The notes beneath the pieces were generated by a model. It did no database searches, had not been told where the DNA came from, and saw only the letters and a list, made by a program, of their open reading frames with translations. From positions 26,210,689 to 26,274,688 of the forward strand of contig CM060186.1 in NCBI GenBank assembly GCA_030549335.1: a stretch of 64,000 bases of DNA, read 5' to 3'. Origin of the DNA: Pontederia crassipes (Eukaryota > Streptophyta > Magnoliopsida > Commelinales > Pontederiaceae). The position numbers were made by a program, and so were the translations under genes. Shown one piece after another: positions 23,247-34,721 of this stretch (positions are counted from its first letter, which is position 1; the number at the start of each line of letters is the position of its first letter).

Positions 23247-26200
23247 AGTCAGCGACGTCCTTGGAGCTGTGGCTTGGAATTCTTCAATCTTCTGCTTGAA
23301 CTGCCACAAGTCTTCGGCTGTCTCCCAACTTGTGTCGGCGTCCGGTCTTCCGCTCCATCGAACAAGATACTCCTTCTTTCGATTCTTCGTGCGGACGGCG
23401 AGTACTTCTTCAACTTGATCAGTAAACTGCTGACGGATGGCCGGCGGGGCGCGGTCTGAAACCCCACGCCCGGGATCTTCAGTGTCTTCAACGAAGGGCT
23501 TGAGCAGGCTGACATGGAAGACGGGGTGTTGTTGCATCTGAGGCGGGAGCTCCAACTTGTAGGCCACCTTGCCTACCTTTTTCAGGATCTTGAAGGGGCC
23601 CTCGTAACGCCTAACGAGGCCCTTGTGCAGATTCTTCCCACTTAGCCGAAGATGTTGGACCAGCTTCACCAGGACCAAGTCTCCGACTTCAAAGTTGACG
23701 TCCCGTCGGGCGGTGTCCGCCCACTTCTTCATGCGCTTCGATGCCTTGTGCAAACATGCTCTCGCCATGTCGTTCTGCTCATGCCATTCCCTCGCCATGC
23801 GGTGAGCGGCGGGGACTTTGCCACCATAAGAAGTGGCGACGGCCTGGGGCGTCAGAGGTTGCTGCCCCGTCACTATCTCGAAGGGACTCCGATTGGTCGA
23901 CTCGCTTCGTTGTAGGTTGTAGGAGAATTGCGCGATGTCGAGTAGCTTCGCCCAGTCCTTCTGATTGGCACTCACATAGTGCCGCAAGTAGATCTCCAGA
24001 ATACAATTCACCCTCTCAGTCTGGCCGTCGGTTTGAGGATGAAGTGATGTCGAGAAATGCAGGTTGGAGCCCATCATCTTGAACAATTCCTTCCAGAAGT
24101 TGCCAACGAATCGCCCATCCCGATCGCTGACGATGCTTTGTGGTAGGCCCCAATACTTCACTACATGCTTCATGAATAACTCCGCAGCTTCAGTAGCAGG
24201 ACAACTTGCGGAGCCGGCGGCGAAGATGGCATACTTGGAGAACCGATCGACGACCACCATGATGGTACCTGCTCCTTCAGACTTGGGCAGGCCCGTGATG
24301 AAGTCCATGGAGACATCCTTCCATGGACGCTCTGGGATAGGCAGGGGTTCCAGAAGTCCGCCGGGCGCTTGATTGAGATTCTTGTCTTGCTGGCAAACAA
24401 GGCATGTCTTCACGAAGGCCTCAATGTCGTCCTCCATCCTTGGCCAGAAGTAGTTGTCTTCGATGAGTGCCAAAGTGCGGCGGATGCCCGGATGTCCCGC
24501 CCACTTGGAGTCATGGCACTCTTGCATGATAGTGCGCCGCAAGTTGTCGAAGAGTGGAACGTATATGCGACGTTCTTTGGTGAGGATCAGCCAATCTTCC
24601 ACCCAAAAGCGGCGTGTCTTACCCTCCTTCGCCTGCTCGAACAAGTTCCTTGCCGTGGGATCCGACTCCAATCCCTTCTTGATCCTCTCGATGAGGTCGG
24701 CCTGAGAGGAGCTCATGGCCGCCAATTCCGCACGTCGGCTGAGGGCGTTGGCAACGACATTCGTCTTGCCAGGTTTGTACTCCAGGACATAGTCGAATTC
24801 CGCCATGAAATCTTGCCATCTTGCTTGCTTCGGCGAGAGCTTCTTCTGTGTCTCGAAGTAACTTGTCGCGACGTTGTCCGTCTTGATGTGAAATCGCGAC
24901 CCGAGAAGGTAGTGCCGCCATGTTCTAAGGCAGTGAATCACCGCGGTCATCTCCTTCTCCTGAACGGCGTAGCGCCGCTCCGTGTCGTTGAGTTTGCGAC
25001 TCTCGAACGCCACGGGATGCCCTTCCTGCATAAGAACTCCTCCAATGGCATAGTCAGAAGCATCTGTCTGTACCTCGTAGGACTTGGTGTGGTCTGGCAG
25101 GACGAGCACCGGTTCCTCCGTCATGGCCCTCTTGAGGGTGTCGAACGCTTCCTGGCATGTCGGCGTCCACTCCCACTTTACATTCTTCCGGAGGAGATTC
25201 GTCAAAGGGGTCGTCACATGTGAATACCCCTTGACGAACCGCCTATAGTAGTTCGTCAGGCCAAGGAACGAACGCATGTCAGGAACCCGCTTGGGCGGTT
25301 CCCACTCCACGATGGCCCGAATCTTCGCGCCATCCATCTTCAACTTCCCACTTCCGACGACATGTCCCAAGAAGTGTACTTCCGGTTGAGCGAAGGCACA
25401 CTTCTCCCGCTTGACGTAGAGCTCGTTCTGCCGCAACACCTCGAACACTTGCCGAATGTGCTCGATATGCTCCTCCAAGGTGCGGCTGTAAATCATGATG
25501 TCGTCGAGGTACACGACCACGAACCTGTCAAGGAATGGCTGCAATACCTTATTCATGAGAGTGCAGAAGGTCGCCGGGGCGTTGGTGAGGCCGAATGGCA
25601 TCACGAGGAACTCGTAGGAGCCATATCTTGTGACGCACGCCGTCTTCTGCACATCCTCCTCCGTGATTCGGACTTGCCAATAGCCCGAACGAAGGTCCAA
25701 CTTGGTAAACCATCTTGCGCCGCCAAGTTGGTCGAACAAATCCGCCACCAAGGGGATGGGGTACTTGTTCTTCACCGTAAGCTTGTTGAGCGCCCGGTAG
25801 TCGATGCACATCCGGAGAGAACCGTCATGCTTCTTCTGGAAGAGAACCGGGGCGCCATATGGAGATTTTGAAGGCCGAACATATCCTGCATCCAATAGTT
25901 CGGTGAGTTGCTTACGGAGTTCTGCGAGTTCCGGAGGGGCGAGCCGATAGGGGACTCCATGCGGGGCTTTAGATCCTGGGACCAAGTCGATGACATGGTC
26001 CACTTCACGCTTCGGAGGCAACCGCTTTGGGAGTTCCGGGGGCATGACGTCCGCAAAATCCTCAAGGGTTTCAAGGACTTTGGGCGGTGTTGGAGTGGAG
26101 GGCCCCGGATCTTCCAAGATGGCGGTCGCCAGGAAGGTGTGCTCCTGTTTGCGCAACCCCTTTGCCACTTGCATGGCGGAGAGGGTCTTCTGTTTGAGGT

Positions 26201-27827
26201 CTCCGCCTGACCTCACAGGGACGTTGTAAGGTCCCTTGGGATCGAAGATGACCATCGAATTGGTGAGCGGGATGACACATGCAGCAATGTGTCGCAGAAA
26301 AGAGATGCCCGCCACCACTTCGTAGTCATCCACTGGTGCCACCGTCACGTCGAAGCTTCCCGACCACTTGCCGATGCGAACCTTCACTCCAGGAGAAATT
26401 CCTGTGGTCGAGATAGACTTCGCGTTCACCGTCTTGAACGTGGCATTAGTCTTCTGGAGTGGCAGCTTTAGCTTCTTGGCGGCCACTTCTGACACGAACA
26501 ACTCCGATGCTCCCGTGTCAATGAGGGCGTTGAAGACTTGCCCGTTCAACTCGATATCCGCATAAAGTCGCGCAGCCGATGAAGGACCCTTCGAGGCGTT
26601 GATGGCGCTGAGGACGTGCATCGAGCTGAGACACGCCTCCTCCTTCTCTTTTTCCTTCTCGTCGGGGCAATACATTGCGTTGACTGTCGCCTTTTGCGGA
26701 CAATCGCTCGTCCAATGAGGACCCTTGCAAATGTAGCAAGGCTTTGGCGGCTTCCCGTCCCTTTTGAATCTTCCATTGTTGGACTTCCCGTCTTGGTGTC
26801 CCTTGCCTTTGTCCTGATAGTGCGGCTTGCCTCCTTGTGACTTGGACTTCTCTCCCCCACCATTGCCCTTGCCCGAGGGCTTTGGTGGTGGAGTGCTCGC
26901 TTTGGCGTACTCCACGAGCGATTCGGCAACGGCGATTAGCGAGCGGAGATTGGGGCAATCTCGTCGCTCCAACTCCGTCCTAGCCCATGGCTTCAAACCC
27001 TTCACGAAGACCGCCAACAACGTGTCTTCGTCCACTTGGGAATTCTGTAGGCGGAGCTCGGTGAACTCTTTCACGTACTCCTTCAATGTGCCCTTCTGGC
27101 AAATGTTGAACAACGCAATCTTGGCCTCCAGTCCCGACTTGGCAGGGCAGAAGTAGTTGATAAGCTGCCTCTTGAAGTCGTCCCACCTCTCAATGGGACC
27201 CACAATGCCACGCTCCACATCGTCGCAATGGCACCGCCACCATAGACTCGCCTCATCTTGCAAGTAGAAGGATGCGGTCTTCACCATCCTTACTTCGGAC
27301 GTCACGTCCAAGGCCTCCATGTACCTTCGGACGTTCCACAGGAAATCGTTGATCTCCCTTGCCGACCGCTCGCCTTTGTAGGGCCTCGGCTTTGGCACAT
27401 CAATTCTCGCCTCATGCGGGGCGGGCGCCTCGGGACGTCGCCCGTCTCCATAGCGTCGCTTGAGCTCCTCCCGGAAGGTCTGGAACTCTTGCTCCATCTC
27501 GAACCGCATGTTTGAGAGACCATTGTCCAAGGTCTCCCGCATGTCCATGATTGTCGCTTCCATGGACTCGAGACGCGTATACAACGGCACCATCTCTTCC
27601 CGCACCGTGGCAAGATCCACGGTCTTCTCCAACTCCCGCTCGTGCGTTGCGAGTTGGTCTTGCATCTCGCCCACGTCCAATTGGAATTGGCCGAGGCGTT
27701 GCTCGAAGGCGGACATAGTGTCCTTCGAGCGGGCGCGCCCTCGATCCTGGCGGCCCTTCTCCAGTGCAACGGGTTCATTCGTCATCTCCGAGTTCGACGT
27801 CATTTCACCTTGATCGCCGAACGTCAA
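23244..27827 (-). CDS. Gag-Pol polyprotein of Ty3/gypsy chromovirus (1527 aa)
   Basis: A single open frame. Gag spans residues 1-400, with a coiled N-terminus (about 40-125) and a zinc knuckle C364-C367-H371-C376. The protease has DTGAS at 437-441. Reverse transcriptase (about 600-830) has YLDD at 773-776. RNase H (about 915-1030) has D922 and the KTDN motif with D984, but ANALSR where ADALSR is usual (N1027, codon 24749-24747, AAC for GAC). Integrase has the H/C zinc motif (H1105, H1112, C1142, C1145) and catalytic D1175, D1235, E1271 with DD35E spacing. A chromodomain (about 1470-1517, EYLVRWSG) can target integration to chromatin. Gag and Pol are in one frame, as usual for plant chromoviruses. 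The start at 27827 is the first ATG after the primer-binding site. Confidence 0.95.
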   Translation of the reverse strand: MTFGDQGEMTSNSEMTNEPVALEKGRQDRGRARSKDTMSAFEQRLGQFQLDVGEMQDQLATHERELEKTVDLATVREEMVPLYTRLESMEATIMDMRETLDNGLSNMRFEMEQEFQTFREELKRRYGDGRRPEAPAPHEARIDVPKPRPYKGERSAREINDFLWNVRRYMEALDVTSEVRMVKTASFYLQDEASLWWRCHCDDVERGIVGPIERWDDFKRQLINYFCPAKSGLEAKIALFNICQKGTLKEYVKEFTELRLQNSQVDEDTLLAVFVKGLKPWARTELERRDCPNLRSLIAVAESLVEYAKASTPPPKPSGKGNGGGEKSKSQGGKPHYQDKGKGHQDGKSNNGRFKRDGKPPKPCYICKGPHWTSDCPQKATVNAMYCPDEKEKEKEEACLSSMHVLSAINASKGPSSAARLYADIELNGQVFNALIDTGASELFVSEVAAKKLKLPLQKTNATFKTVNAKSISTTGISPGVKVRIGKWSGSFDVTVAPVDDYEVVAGISFLRHIAACVIPLTNSMVIFDPKGPYNVPVRSGGDLKQKTLSAMQVAKGLRKQEHTFLATAILEDPGPSTPTPPKVLETLEDFADVMPPELPKRLPPKREVDHVIDLVPGSKAPHGVPYRLAPPELAELRKQLTELLDAGYVRPSKSPYGAPVLFQKKHDGSLRMCIDYRALNKLTVKNKYPIPLVADLFDQLGGARWFTKLDLRSGYWQVRITEEDVQKTACVTRYGSYEFLVMPFGLTNAPATFCTLMNKVLQPFLDRFVVVYLDDIMIYSRTLEEHIEHIRQVFEVLRQNELYVKREKCAFAQPEVHFLGHVVGSGKLKMDGAKIRAIVEWEPPKRVPDMRSFLGLTNYYRRFVKGYSHVTTPLTNLLRKNVKWEWTPTCQEAFDTLKRAMTEEPVLVLPDHTKSYEVQTDASDYAIGGVLMQEGHPVAFESRKLNDTERRYAVQEKEMTAVIHCLRTWRHYLLGSRFHIKTDNVATSYFETQKKLSPKQARWQDFMAEFDYVLEYKPGKTNVVANALSRRAELAAMSSSQADLIERIKKGLESDPTARNLFEQAKEGKTRRFWVEDWLILTKERRIYVPLFDNLRRTIMQECHDSKWAGHPGIRRTLALIEDNYFWPRMEDDIEAFVKTCLVCQQDKNLNQAPGGLLEPLPIPERPWKDVSMDFITGLPKSEGAGTIMVVVDRFSKYAIFAAGSASCPATEAAELFMKHVVKYWGLPQSIVSDRDGRFVGNFWKELFKMMGSNLHFSTSLHPQTDGQTERVNCILEIYLRHYVSANQKDWAKLLDIAQFSYNLQRSESTNRSPFEIVTGQQPLTPQAVATSYGGKVPAAHRMAREWHEQNDMARACLHKASKRMKKWADTARRDVNFEVGDLVLVKLVQHLRLSGKNLHKGLVRRYEGPFKILKKVGKVAYKLELPPQMQQHPVFHVSLLKPFVEDTEDPGRGVSDRAPPAIRQQFTDQVEEVLAVRTKNRKKEYLVRWSGRPDADTSWETAEDLWQFKQKIEEFQATAPRTSLT

Positions 27828-27849
27828 CTTGAGCGGTCCCAGAAACGCT

Positions 27850-27861
27850 GCTCTGATACCA
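27850..27861 (-). promoter_or_regulatory. Primer-binding site for initiator tRNA-Met
   Basis: The minus-strand sequence TGGTATCAGAGC begins three bases inside the 5' LTR and is complementary to the 3' end of plant initiator tRNA-Met, the standard primer for minus-strand DNA synthesis. Confidence 0.95.
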
Positions 27862-27864
27862 ACT

Positions 27865-28406
27865 TGTCACGGGGTCATTTTTCGCTCGACCGACCCGTGC
27901 GGCGCCTAGACGTGCCCAACGTCTAGGCAAGCTCTTTTGAGCGCTTTGCGGAAGCTTGCTTATGCCACTTTTTGTATGCCACAACTTTTGGGACGCACGG
28001 TCCCGAGCGGACGCTTCTTCGGTGGAGGCGTTTGTGAACAAACGGGCACCTCGGCGTAACGCTCGATCGCTTAGGACGTTTTGGGACGCTCTTTTGTGGG
28101 TTGCCACCCCACGCTTGAGGCACGATGCTAGATTTAGGGAAGCTTGAAATCTTTGTTGAGTAAATAGGAATGATTACAACGCTTCGGGGGAGGACTAGCG
28201 GGTCTCCCCTACTATACCACCATTTCGGGTGGTAGAATTGCGACGTGTGATGTGGAGGACCATCTCAGGGGGTGCACTTTTCAGGAGTGCAAATTACAAA
28301 ACTGCCACCATCACACTTAGAAAATAAACTAAGTACAAAAGTGAGTTGAAAAGGAAAATACATGATAAGATAACTCGACGTGCCCCGGGGAGAAGCCCCC
28401 GGGACA
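27865..28406 (-). repeat. 5' LTR of the chromovirus
   Basis: 542 bp, five mismatches to the other LTR and no indels. It supplies the promoter for the minus-strand element. Confidence 0.95.
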
Positions 28407-28410
28407 CGAT

Positions 28411-29000
28411 CACCCCCCTCACGACCCCCACGAACCCCCTGCCGCTGCTTCACTGCCACCGCTGCCCACTTCTGCACCGCCGTGGCTTCACCTCACTTCC
28501 CCCCTACCCGCTGCTGCACCGCCGTGGCTTCACCTCACTTCCCCCCCTACCCGCTCCTGCACCGTCATGGTTTCACCGCCGCCACGGTTTCACCCCCGCT
28601 CTTGCATGTTGCTGCTTCACGGCCACTGTGTCTGTTGCTATCGCCGCTGCGTTCCATTGCTGCTACCACCTCTGCTTCACCTCCGCCATGGCTTCACTCC
28701 CGCTGCTTCCTGCTGCTGTTTCACGGCCCCCGTGTTCTGTTGCTGCCGCTGCCATGTTCCGTTGCTTCCGCCGCTGCCGTGTGCTTTTGCTACCACTGCC
28801 GCGTTCCATTGCTGCCGCTGCCACCATGTTCTGTTGCTTCTGCTACCGTGTTCTGTTGCTGCCCCCCGCGTTCCATTGCTATAATCGCCCCATTGAGTTC
28901 TGTGCTGCCACAGACAAGCTCTTTTGCCAACGTGTTTGATGTGCCGCCGCCGCCGCCATCGTGTTCGACTGCTGCCACTGCCACTTTGATCTGTTCATTC
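28411..29000. other. GC/CTG-rich arm of the MULE-like element
   Basis: Dense CTGC, CCGC and TTCACC triplets give long open frames in several registers (for example 28380-29099), but all are low-complexity Pro/Ser/Leu/Cys-rich. It is continuous with 22610-22690 once the chromovirus is removed and mirrors 31190-31720 on the opposite strand. Confidence 0.6.
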
Positions 29001-29526
29001 TTCTTTAGGTGTTTGCTATGCAGAAAAAGAACAAAAAAAATAAAGAAGTGTGATATTAAATGTAAGATGTTATTTATGCCTAATGCTATTCTGGATTGAA
29101 CTCTTATAGAGTGTGATATTATTTATGCCTACTTGCTATTATGTTAAATGTAGGATGTTAAGTGTGTTGTTATTTAAGTGTGATGGTTTTGATTGAACTA
29201 GGCATATTGTTTAAGTGTGATGTTAAATGTCAAGTATTACAAACAAAGTGTTTATATTGTGTTACTCATATTGTCATTTATAATGTGCAGATGACTAATG
29301 TTGTCTAACATGAGCAACATCGTAAGCATGCATGAGACATTATGTGACTATAAGAATACATTGAACTCAGACAACATACAACAAAGGTATATATCAAGAT
29401 CTTTTTACTACAAGTTGTAATGCCATGTGTGAACTCATAATACATTTTTTTATAGCAATGTGCAAGATGTTGGAAATGATAATCAAGAGATGGAAGTCAT
29501 AGGTCAGTCAGAACAATTGTCAAACA

Positions 29527-29664
29527 TATGTTGGAATGACATTTGATTCTAAAAAAGCAAGATATGATTTTTATAACTGTTATGCTAGATCTATTGTATA
29601 CAATGAAAATTTGAAGAAAAAGAAAAGGATTGAAGACCGTGTAGAAGAAGAGGGTGGCATTTAA
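29527..29664 (+). pseudogene. FAR1-type DNA-binding domain fragment
   Basis: Forty-five codons starting YVGMTFDSKKARYDFYNCYA match the N-terminus of the FAR1 DNA-binding domain (WRKY-GCM1 zinc-finger fold, PF03101), whose usual form is GMxFxSxxxAxxFYxxYA. The frame then runs through Lys-rich KKKKRIEDR to a stop at 29662, where the domain should continue with its Cys and His ligands. It lies between the arms of the MULE-like element, fitting a Jittery-type transposase of which only the start remains. The downstream half is absent; a similar C-terminal part exists separately at 13.1-14.25 kb. Confidence 0.65.
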
Positions 29665-30630
29665 TGGTAGTCCAAATCAAATGAGTAATAATTTTATTAA
29701 TCATTGTATTACTGCCATAGTTATTTGTCTGCTGAGTTTTTCGTTCAATTTATATTTCTTAATCATTGTACTGCTAATAAAGGCATTCCAACTTTTGGGA
29801 CAAATTAAATGAGGATAAATTGTGCCCTTTTTTATGTTGTTGATATTCAAAGAGTTTAATGGTTCTGTATTTTGATCCATTTATAACAAGAAAATTGTTA
29901 GAAGTGTGATTTCAGATTGTATTTTGATCCATTTGATATTTAATCGTATTTCTATGAGTAAGAGCAAACTCCTAACATTCGCAGAGCTCTCTTTCTTTGA
30001 TCAGAGGCAAAGCAATTTATTAATGATTGTGTTGAACACTTCAGGCTCCTTTTTATGAATATATTGTTTTTATGTGCTACTTTGTGTGCTCTTGCTAACT
30101 CCTTCTCTGCTAACTTCTTATGCATCTATAAAACTTTGGAGGGCTTGCATTTCCTTTCAAACTTTGAATTGCAGCAACATCTTTTATAAACTGTCAAACT
30201 TTGAAATATGTTTCGTCCAACTCATTACCAATATCAACATTTCATCAAATAAACTACCACTATCAATACAAAAAAAGCAGCTCATTGTATAATATTGTTC
30301 TCAAATACAATTTGTAAGAATGAAACCAGTGGACATGGGATCTATATAGCCAATGGACTCATGCAAGAGATGTGTAATCATCCAAAGTTATATGGAAACA
30401 ATGTCACCCAATGTGCACATCCAATGCTCGTAATAATACAAAAACATTCTCTTTGATCCAAGAATGTTGCTCTTCTCTGAATGATATAGCTGTAGGTTAA
30501 CTTATCCTCTTGCTTCGACAAATTTCATGTTCTATCAAACAAGATTACATTTAGCAACTATGAACAACATTTGTATTTACATTTAACATCACAATTAAAT
30601 ATATGTTCAATCCACTTAAAACACATATCA
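29665..30630. other. AT-rich interior of the MULE-like element, no gene seen
   Basis: No continuing FAR1 homology or other domain was recognised here. Confidence 0.5.
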
Positions 30631-30631
30631 A

Positions 30632-31042
30632 CCTATGTTGCATGGTACTGATACGGTACCGGTACGGGGTACACCACTTTTTCAAAAAAATAGGGTACGG
30701 ATACGTGTATTAATTAATATAAAATATATGGATATTTAGTAATATATGTGTTAGAAAATTCAAAAAAACTATAATTATTAACCACCAGTGCTAATAATTT
30801 GAAAGTTAAGACACTGGTCAAATAGGCCTAGCAAAGCTCATCCGTATAACTTCATAAATAAACCAGCTGCCCACCTAAATCCCAGTCACCCGATGATTTT
30901 CCATCAGCCTTCCTTATGATAATCAAAAGAGACCAGAGGGTTCGTCTGAATACATGTACCCATTGCGTACCCAAGTGTACCCGTATCAGGTACGTACCCG
31001 GTATGGGTACGACAGCCAAATAGACGTACCCGTGCTTCATAG
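30632..31042. mobile_element. Small hAT-like non-autonomous element (about 0.41 kb)
   Basis: The ends are imperfect inverted repeats: left ctatgttgcatggtac and right, reversed, ctatgaagcacgggtac. Both sides carry several GTAC-rich units (ggtaccggtacgggg; cgggtacgtacc). The flanks catatca(a) at 30624 and catatca(c) at 31043 fit a 7-8-bp TSD with one mismatch, the hAT size. It has no coding capacity. Confidence 0.55.
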
Positions 31043-31189
31043 CATATCACATTCATTCGTACATTTTTTTTCTACAAAATCATTTCTTATTTCTACACAG
31101 ATCACATTCATTCATAAGATTTTTTCTACACAATCATTTCCTGTTTCTTCATTAGGATCATCCGAGGCATATGTAGAAGGCGACGACCG

Positions 31190-31890
31190 CAATAGATGAT
31201 GGTGGCAGCAGTAAAACATGACGATGGTAGCAGAACAGGCGGCGGTAGTAGATCACGGCGGTAGCACAACAGAATAGGCAGCAACAACTGATTGTGGCAG
31301 CGACGGTAGCAAAAATGGCGGCAACAATAGATCACGGCAGTGGTAGCAGAATAGGTGGCGGTGGCAGTAGATCGCAGCGGCGGTGGCAGTAGATCGCGGC
31401 GGCGGCAGTAGCAGATCACAGAGGCAAGGGTGGCAACAAAATGTCAGCGGCAGCAGTAGCAGGTCGGGGTGGTGGTGGTGGTAGATCACGGTGGCGGCAG
31501 CTGATCGCAGCGATAGGGGTGGCGACAGCAGATCACAGCGTGAGGAGTCGCAGCAGCAGCAGATTGCGATGGCAGCAGATCGTGGAGCGGTGGCAGTAGA
31601 TCGCAATGTGAGGGGCGACGGCAGCAGATCTCAGCGTGAGGGGCGGCTGCAGTGCAGCAGATTGTAGCAGCGTGAGGGGCTCGTCGTGCTTGAAAAACGA
31701 AGGGGAAAATGAAGGGGAAAATGAATTTTAGGAAGCAGGGTTTCATGGGAAGGAAAAGCAGCAGAACTAGCGACAAAAAAGAAACGGTTCAAGTGCTTCA
31801 ATCGTAGCCTTCCACCTCGTTAGCACGTGATCAAAGGGCTGAGATCTCATGATTATAAGTTGCAACCAATTTTTTCGGTTGCATCCAACT
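31190..31890. repeat. Right arm of the MULE-like element (triplet-rich inverted repeat)
   Basis: GCAGCAGATCGCGGCGG-like triplet tracts (31190-31720) lead into the segment that is the inverted copy of 22405-22560. Open frames on both strands are low-complexity. Confidence 0.6.
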
Positions 31891-32302
31891 TAAACTCTAT
31901 TATATATGATATAGTATATTTTTATATATAATTAGCACTATAGTATAATAAAATATTATTAATTAATATTTATTGTTTATATTAGGATTATATATCTATT
32001 TTAAATAAATAAATACATAATATTTTATTTACAACAATTTTATTCCTCATAAAATAATAAATTATATTCTTCACGCAAATAATAATATTAATAACACAAA
32101 AATTAATCAAAATTAATAATAATATAGAACAACACAACTTATTTTTTAATAAATCTTAAATTAATATTTACGTATAATATTTTTATATTTAGTAATTATT
32201 ATTTTAATAATAAATACATAATATTTTTATTTACTATAATTTTATACTTCATTAAAAAATAAATTATATTCTTAGTTCATACTTTTTATCCAAACACCAA
32301 CT
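31891..32302. other. AT-rich spacer, no gene seen
   Basis: Very AT-rich. The end (atccaaacaccaactaaaac) continues on the far side of the 32312 MULE, confirming that it is one interrupted sequence. Confidence 0.6.
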
Positions 32303-32440
32303 AAAACTTATGGGTATAATGGGTGTCCCCCCAACTTAAATGGGGGACTCTCCCCGATATTGCGTAGTCATCGGATTCGTATCCGACGGCTAGCGCAGAT
32401 TTAAGAATTTGACGCGGTCCAAATCGGTCGAACAAATGGT

Positions 32441-33290
32441 TTGGAATTTGATTGGGTGTGGTTCGCATGGACCGGTTCTAAGGGATATAAAAAGATGAAA
32501 ACCCTCGGTTTCCCTCATTTTCTTCTCTCCTTTTTCTCTCTCCTCTTCATTTCTTCTATCCGTGCCGCCTCCTCTCTCTCCCCTCTCCGCACGGTCGCCC
32601 GACGCCGACGAGCCTCCAACTCCTTTCTCTTCCTCTTCAGCGCTTCACCTCCGCGTGGCGACCTCTCCGACGCCCATCGCAGCAAATCTGCCCATCGCCA
32701 TAAATCTGCCCGCCACCGCAGATCTGCCCACTGCCGACCCCCACGTGATTGTACTCACCGCTGACCTCCGCTCTCCTCTCCTCTCCTCCCCCCCCGCTCT
32801 CTTCCTCTCTGCTCTCTCTCTCCGCGTGCTGCAGACAGCTGCGGACGGTTGCCCCCTGCGCAGCGGCGACCTCCGAGATACCTAGAGCACCGGATCTCGC
32901 CCTTCGCCGACCGCCGACCAGATCTACGTGTGAAGAGGGTCCAATCCAACCGTCGGCAAGCAGATCCGCGCGGTCCTAACATCGAGCACCCTGCTGCCCT
33001 TCGGTCAACATATCACTTCCGCCGTGGTGTTGTCGACCTCCGCGACGAACTCCCGCGACCCCGCACCACCGGAGCCACCGAGCTTGCCCACCTCGCTGCC
33101 AATGCCGCCGTCGAGCCTGCCCGCCCGCCACTGTCGAGTCTGCCCGCGCGCCGCTGTCGAGCTCGCCCACCCGCCGTCGCTGTCGAGCTCGCGCACCACC
33201 ACCACGATCACCTCCCGCGACCACGCACCACCGCCAACCCTGCACGCCGCAAGCACGCTGAGCGCTGATGCATGACGCATGCGCCGCTGA
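32441..33290 (+). other. GC-rich cargo block 1 of the MULE, unidentified
   Basis: A short stretch at 32520-32580 encodes a hydrophobic segment (HFLLSFFSLLFISSI). It is followed by Arg/Ser/Ala-rich low complexity. It looks like a captured 5' leader plus first exon, but no family is recognised. Confidence 0.4.
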
Positions 33291-33724
33291 CGCCATTTTT
33301 TTGTTAATAATTCATGTTGTAAATTAGTGTGATTTATCAAAATGTTCTTATCGTGTAAAACACCTTCAGAAGTTCAAAGAATCAAACGATGATCGTGAGC
33401 TTGTTTTCCTAGAATGACATAGTCCGATAGCTTATTTTCAATATGTTAGAATTAAATAAGCTCCAACACAGCTTTAGATTTGGCAGAGCTCGACGGAAAT
33501 TGAGATAGAGAATGTCTATGGAAAGTGAGGTAAAGAATGTCCGAGAGCATGGTGAGAATGTAAAATGAATATGTGATGAGCTTCCTATTGTACAAATGAT
33601 GACAATCACATATAAGCAAAAAAATATAATTTTACAGTGTAACAAATACAAGTTAACAAAAGTTTAACTTATTTACAACATGGATTACCACAAAAAATTT
33701 ACAGAATTAACGTGGATTAACATG

Positions 33725-34560
33725 GATTAAGTGTGTGAGCTCGGCGGTGGCGGCGGATGAGCTCGATGGCAGCAGTGGACAAGCTTGACGTCAGCGGACG
33801 AGCTCAGTGGCGTTGGCAGAGGGGCAGGCTCATCAGCGGTTGTGCATGACAGGTAGAGCCGCGGCATGCTCGATCTGATTGGCGATGGTACGCGAGAGCA
33901 AATCTCATCGACAGGGTGCACGGGTGAGTCGCTGGTTGCTTGATCTGGTCGGCGGCGGCGTTGCGCGAACATAGATCTGATCGGCGGGGTGCGCGGGGTG
34001 GTCTGGTCGCTCAATCTGGTCGACGGTGGTACGCCGGCGGATCTGGCTGGGAGGTCACCGCTGCTGGCTAGGGTGCCACAAATCTGAGCATCTTCGACCT
34101 CAAAGTGGGTCTCACGGCATGATGGGCCGGGGGGGCAGATATGCGGCGGAAGGGCTCGAAGATCCGCTGTTATTCGCGCAGGAGCCGGCGGCGGTTAGAT
34201 CTAGCATGATGGCCATCGGATGAGGTCACTGCGGCAGCAGTCGCCGAGGCTCAGATCTAGTCAGCTCCATGCAGATCTGGGCGAGCGAGGTTGCCATGGC
34301 GCAGATATGGTAGGCGGCCATCAGATCTTGTCGGACGCGGACGTGGAACCAGGAGATATTGCCAGCGATCGCTCTCGCGCAGATCTGGGCTCGATGGATG
34401 CGGTCACACTCGTGGAGATCTTGTCGGTGGCGGAGATCTCAACGGATGCGACTGATCTGGAGAGCGAGAGAGAAAGAGAGGTGAGAGAGAGAGAGAGCGA
34501 GAGTAAAAAGCGTAAAAAGTTTTTTACCCCGCCCTTTTGTACTCCATGACCGACGGCTGA
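33725..34560. other. GC-rich cargo block 2 of the MULE, unidentified
   Basis: Repeated gatctggtcggcgg / ggcgcagatctgg units dominate, ending in an AG-rich tract (34460-34505). No protein family is recognised on either strand. Confidence 0.4.
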
Positions 34561-34721
34561 ACTGCTCCACGATGTCGAAATTGTTTTTTCATGGTGAACC
34601 ACCCGCCGTCGTCCGGTTCACCATAAGAAAACCCATTTTTCATCAACGCCCGTCCGATGTGCTCAGACGGGCGCCTTTAAATGGGGGAGTTGGGGGGACA
34701 CCCATTATACCCAAAACTTAT

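Larger units (their letters stand above)
22691..28406 (-). mobile_element. Ty3/gypsy chromovirus LTR retrotransposon, nearly intact
   Basis: Two 542-bp LTRs (22691-23232 and 27865-28406), both TG...CA, flank one long frame on the minus strand. By my alignment they differ at five bases (0.9 percent), so insertion was recent. A 4-bp direct repeat, cgat, lies outside both LTRs (22687-22690, 28407-28410); 5 bp would be more usual. The primer-binding site and polypurine tract are in place. The C-terminal chromodomain makes it a chromovirus, and its CX2CX3HX4C knuckle and size suggest the Galadriel lineage, which I infer only. It is inserted in the left arm of the MULE-like element. Confidence 0.96.
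22395..31890. mobile_element. Inverted-repeat-flanked MULE-like element carrying a FAR1-type remnant
   Basis: The left segment 22405-22560 matches the reverse complement of 31735-31885 at roughly 80 percent. Shared blocks are tgcaactta, atctcagccctt, ggaaggcta, attgaagc, cttgaacc and ttccttccca. Both sides then run inward into triplet-rich GC/CTG sequence (22610-22690 plus 28411-28990 on the left, 31190-31720 on the right). Subtracting the chromovirus and a small hAT-like insertion leaves about 3.4 kb. A FAR1 DNA-binding remnant at 29527 supports a Jittery/MULE-type element. The outermost bases and a 9-bp TSD could not be fixed. Confidence 0.6.
32312..34712. mobile_element. MULE (Pack-MULE-like) with perfect 9-bp TSD
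   Basis: Terminal inverted repeats begin GGGTATAATGGGTGTCC on both sides and continue for about 25 bp into cccccaactt. The 9-bp TSD aaaacttat is perfect at 32303-32311 and 34713-34721, the Mutator size. Inside are two GC-rich, gene-like blocks (32500-33290 and 33725-34560) separated by AT-rich DNA and no transposase, the layout of Pack-MULEs that carry gene fragments. Frames at 32441-32764 and 32849-33268 are open but I cannot name a parent gene. Length is 2401 bp. Confidence 0.92.

Noticed and set aside
24369-25223. 284-aa plus-strand frame inside the retrotransposon
   Set aside because: It is the antisense of the reverse transcriptase, RNase H and integrase region, which has all its motifs on the minus strand.
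27850-27861. tRNA-Met-like sequence
   Set aside because: It is only the 12-base primer-binding site next to the LTR, not a tRNA gene.
28380-29099. Long open frames rich in Pro/Ser/Cys/Leu after the chromovirus
   Set aside because: They follow CTGC/CCGC triplet tracts in several registers at once and carry no domain, so they are composition artefacts of the MULE arm.
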